NCBI GenBank assembly: GCA_021799835.1
Contig: JAJYZQ010000016.1
Location: 1-7,282 of the forward strand
Source of the DNA: a bacterium
Lineage (GTDB): Bacteria > Patescibacteriota > Minisyncoccia > JAJYZQ01
Reading direction: 5' to 3'
Length of the DNA stretch: 7,282 nt
This document shows, piece by piece, positions 5,135-7,282 of the stretch (position 1 is its first letter; each line of letters begins with the position of its first letter). The translations under genes and the position numbers were made by a program. The notes below the pieces were generated by a model, which worked only from the letters and a program-made list of their open reading frames with translations, was not told where the DNA came from and did not search any database.

Positions 5135-7282
5135 TCAGAGTCCATAAAAGATTTCTCATCATACTCACTGCCATACTACTGGGCAGTTTTCCACTGCGCT
5201 CATTTGCGTATGACGGGTCAACCGTTCATCCGTTTTTGACCAAAACAGTTATCACATACTACAACCAACTGCATCCCAACCGGCAAATATCTGCAGTAGA
5301 CGCCCAACAGATCATCGCCGGATCCACCGCGGAAGACCAGTCGCCGCGGTATGCCAATCATTTCTATGATCCCATAAACCATACCGGCCTGACAGGAAAG
5401 AACTTTGGCAATTTGAATCCTGCTACCGCTATAGCGCTTATCGTATCACTCGTCGGCACGCACCCCGAAGCATCCATTGATTGGGCGAATGACCAGTACA
5501 ACCAGTCGCGATATCTCTTCTATGGTGGAAATCTGACTTGGAGTAGTTCCGTATATAAGGTAGCCCACGGAGATGCGACCGGATATTATGCGCTCGGCTC
5601 GGTGATGCACCTCCTGGAAGATCTGACCGTTCCGGAACATACCCGAGATGACGGGCACGGGATAGATATCCACATCGGCAATATCCAAGAAAAGGGTAGC
5701 CCCTATGAGGATTGGACAACGATCCACTATGCGGATAAGCCGCTCACTGTTTCATCTGCGGATTTTTCCAGCACGCAATGCAGCTCACTTACCGACTGCT
5801 TCAACAACACAGCGCTCTATACCAGCACTCATTTTTTCAGCGAGGAAACATTTGATGAATACGAACAACCGAATATACTATATAGTACGAAGACTTTAGA
5901 TCATCAAATTTATTATATAGACAGAGACTCTCAGTATGATGAAGTATATTTAGCATATTCACCAGATGGGAATCTACAAAACATCACCACCAAAAACGAC
6001 CTTGTCCTGTCTGATTATTGGGACCGGCTGTCAAAAGAAAGTATTGTCAGTGGCGTGCATTTGCTTGAGGACTATTTTACTGCAGTTGATCGCGTACAGC
6101 AGCACCAGGAAACCATCGTTCCGCCAAACTTGTTCGCGGATGCAGTGCGCAGCAATATGGCATACGTCATTTCAACGCTGGGAAATGGCCAAATTGTCCG
6201 TGATGCTGCCATTGATGTAGGTAATAGCATCGCATCATTCTTCAAAAATTCTCTCGGGAATATTTCATTCAGTAAGACCGGCAATAGCGAAGAAGCCGTT
6301 CAGCCAAAAACATCCGCATCACAGCAAACCTCGTCCGTCACACTCAGCTCTTCTGCCCCCGCGCTTATAACGCAAAATAGAACCGGATCATCGGCAGATC
6401 AAAACATTATAAAAACAGAAACTCAAACCGCATCTGCATCTGCAGCGGGGGAGCAGGAAACGGGAAAATTAGAAACAATCACAGAAAATCAAACTGATAC
6501 TACGAGAGATGCGCCGCCTCTCCATGCCCCCTATTCTGCTGATGAAAATATTGTGCGACATTTAGAAAATGGGGGAGACGGTCAAGCGACGTTGCAAGAT
6601 GATGCTCCAACTACACCAATGCAAACACCATCAGTACCATTTATATTTGGCACACCACAAAAACCGGATGATCAAAATGGACGAGACGATACTACTATAG
6701 ATACTACGCCGTCATCTTCTCCAAGAGATACGAGCGGAAATACTACGCCACCATCACCTTCTGCGGATAATACTAATAATGCCGACCCCCAGCCACCCGC
6801 GACACCAATAGGCTTTAGCGCTACATCTCCCGCACGCAAAACAATACTGCTCAAATGGAATAGCCCACTGAATGTTGCGTATCCAGAAGGAACGTTTTTT
6901 GATATGCGATGGAGCACTGATCTCTTTGATCTCTTTACCACAGACCAATCAAGTGCCGTACTAACATTCTCACCAGAAAAGTGGAAAAACTATCCGTCCA
7001 TCACTGCAGAACCATTTCACGCCCACATTCCCGAGTTTTCTACCACGGTATTTTCTTTTGAGACAACGATAACCGCAACCCCCGATAGCACGTGGCATTT
7101 TGCTCTCACCACAACCTATAGCACCAGCGGCCAAACCCTCTGGTCTCCGCCTGCCACATCCGCTGCTGTTCGCGTGAATGCAGATGCGGATCACGTGGTG
7201 ATCAATCAAATACTCACGGGAACTGCTGACAATCCAAAGGCGGAATTCATTGAGCTGTATAATCCCACCGCTGAGCCAGTGG
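5116..7282 (+). CDS. Secreted zinc phospholipase C-like protein with FN3-like and lamin-tail domains (runs off the right edge)
   Basis: 722 codons from ATG 5116, still open at the edge. The start has AAGG (5103-5106) 9 nt upstream and gives a clear signal peptide: basic 8-12, hydrophobic 13-28, cleavage near SFA|YDG (31). Residues 32-325 resemble zinc-dependent phospholipase C (alpha-toxin/S1-P1 fold): H38 in HPFLT, D74, H82 in NHFYDP, and HLLEDLTVPEH (H165, D169, H175), whose spacing equals H118/D122/H128 of the Bacillus enzyme. E198 in SPYEDW fits E146, but the histidine expected four residues earlier is glycine (G194). Residues 390-560 are a Ser/Thr/Pro/Asp-rich linker, 563-690 FN3-like (TPIGFSATSP...LLKWNSP), and 693 onward the start of a lamin-tail domain (HVVINQIL...EFIELYNP). 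It could hydrolyse phospholipids or nucleic acids outside the cell, or be a non-catalytic surface relative. Confidence 0.87.
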   Translation, partial: MEILQLIRVHKRFLIILTAILLGSFPLRSFAYDGSTVHPFLTKTVITYYNQLHPNRQISAVDAQQIIAGSTAEDQSPRYANHFYDPINHTGLTGKNFGNLNPATAIALIVSLVGTHPEASIDWANDQYNQSRYLFYGGNLTWSSSVYKVAHGDATGYYALGSVMHLLEDLTVPEHTRDDGHGIDIHIGNIQEKGSPYEDWTTIHYADKPLTVSSADFSSTQCSSLTDCFNNTALYTSTHFFSEETFDEYEQPNILYSTKTLDHQIYYIDRDSQYDEVYLAYSPDGNLQNITTKNDLVLSDYWDRLSKESIVSGVHLLEDYFTAVDRVQQHQETIVPPNLFADAVRSNMAYVISTLGNGQIVRDAAIDVGNSIASFFKNSLGNISFSKTGNSEEAVQPKTSASQQTSSVTLSSSAPALITQNRTGSSADQNIIKTETQTASASAAGEQETGKLETITENQTDTTRDAPPLHAPYSADENIVRHLENGGDGQATLQDDAPTTPMQTPSVPFIFGTPQKPDDQNGRDDTTIDTTPSSSPRDTSGNTTPPSPSADNTNNADPQPPATPIGFSATSPARKTILLKWNSPLNVAYPEGTFFDMRWSTDLFDLFTTDQSSAVLTFSPEKWKNYPSITAEPFHAHIPEFSTTVFSFETTITATPDSTWHFALTTTYSTSGQTLWSPPATSAAVRVNADADHVVINQILTGTADNPKAEFIELYNPTAEPV

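Noticed and set aside
5438..5727. Two overlapping 93-aa minus-strand frames
   Set aside because: They lie opposite the zinc-ligand region of the phospholipase-like gene and show no protein-like features.
6672..7209. Minus-strand frames of 64-89 aa near the right edge
   Set aside because: They are shadows of the linker and FN3-like region of the plus-strand gene.

Overview
The window looks like a chromosomal piece of a candidate-phyla-radiation bacterium (Patescibacteria, Parcubacteria-like). This rests on protein style: a signal-peptide surface protein with beta-sandwich repeats, a zinc phospholipase C-like secreted protein ending in a lamin-tail domain, and an orphan helix-turn-helix protein. 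The GC-rich nested palindromes of the CCTGCC...GGCAGG type, as I recall them from such genomes, agree. TGA is used as a stop (at 4482-4484 and 5132-5134), which argues against the lineages that read UGA as glycine. No taxonomic marker gene is present, so the assignment is inference.

Layout. (1) 1-1850, minus strand: the first 616 codons of a large secreted surface or S-layer-like protein that runs off the left edge, with a candidate promoter at 1972-2000 and an 11-bp hairpin just before its start codon. (2) 1851-2772: intergenic, no convincing gene, several palindromic elements. (3) 2773-3690, minus strand: a 305-aa protein with an N-terminal helical domain, a charged low-complexity linker and a C-terminal winged helix. 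(4) 3691-4400: its promoter (3719-3747), then ten copies of an 11-bp site TTGTCACAGTT (nine exact, one with a single change) laid out with strict spacing and mirror symmetry (3760-4018), then palindromes and the promoter of the next operon. (5) 4401-7282, plus strand: a possible 27-aa membrane peptide, a 203-aa membrane-anchored protein, and a secreted zinc phospholipase C-like multidomain protein that overlaps it by 19 bp and runs off the right edge.

The two longest genes are both cut by the window edges. Both encode exported proteins, and a membrane-anchored protein precedes one of them, so the window is mostly about the cell surface. The centre is different: an unrecognised DNA-binding protein lies beside a large ordered array of short binding-site-like repeats, and the whole module is bracketed by inverted 46-bp nested palindromes (44 of 46 identical). 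This central module is the best candidate here for an undescribed system. The simplest reading is a regulator with its own complex operator. A replication or partition site is a weaker alternative.
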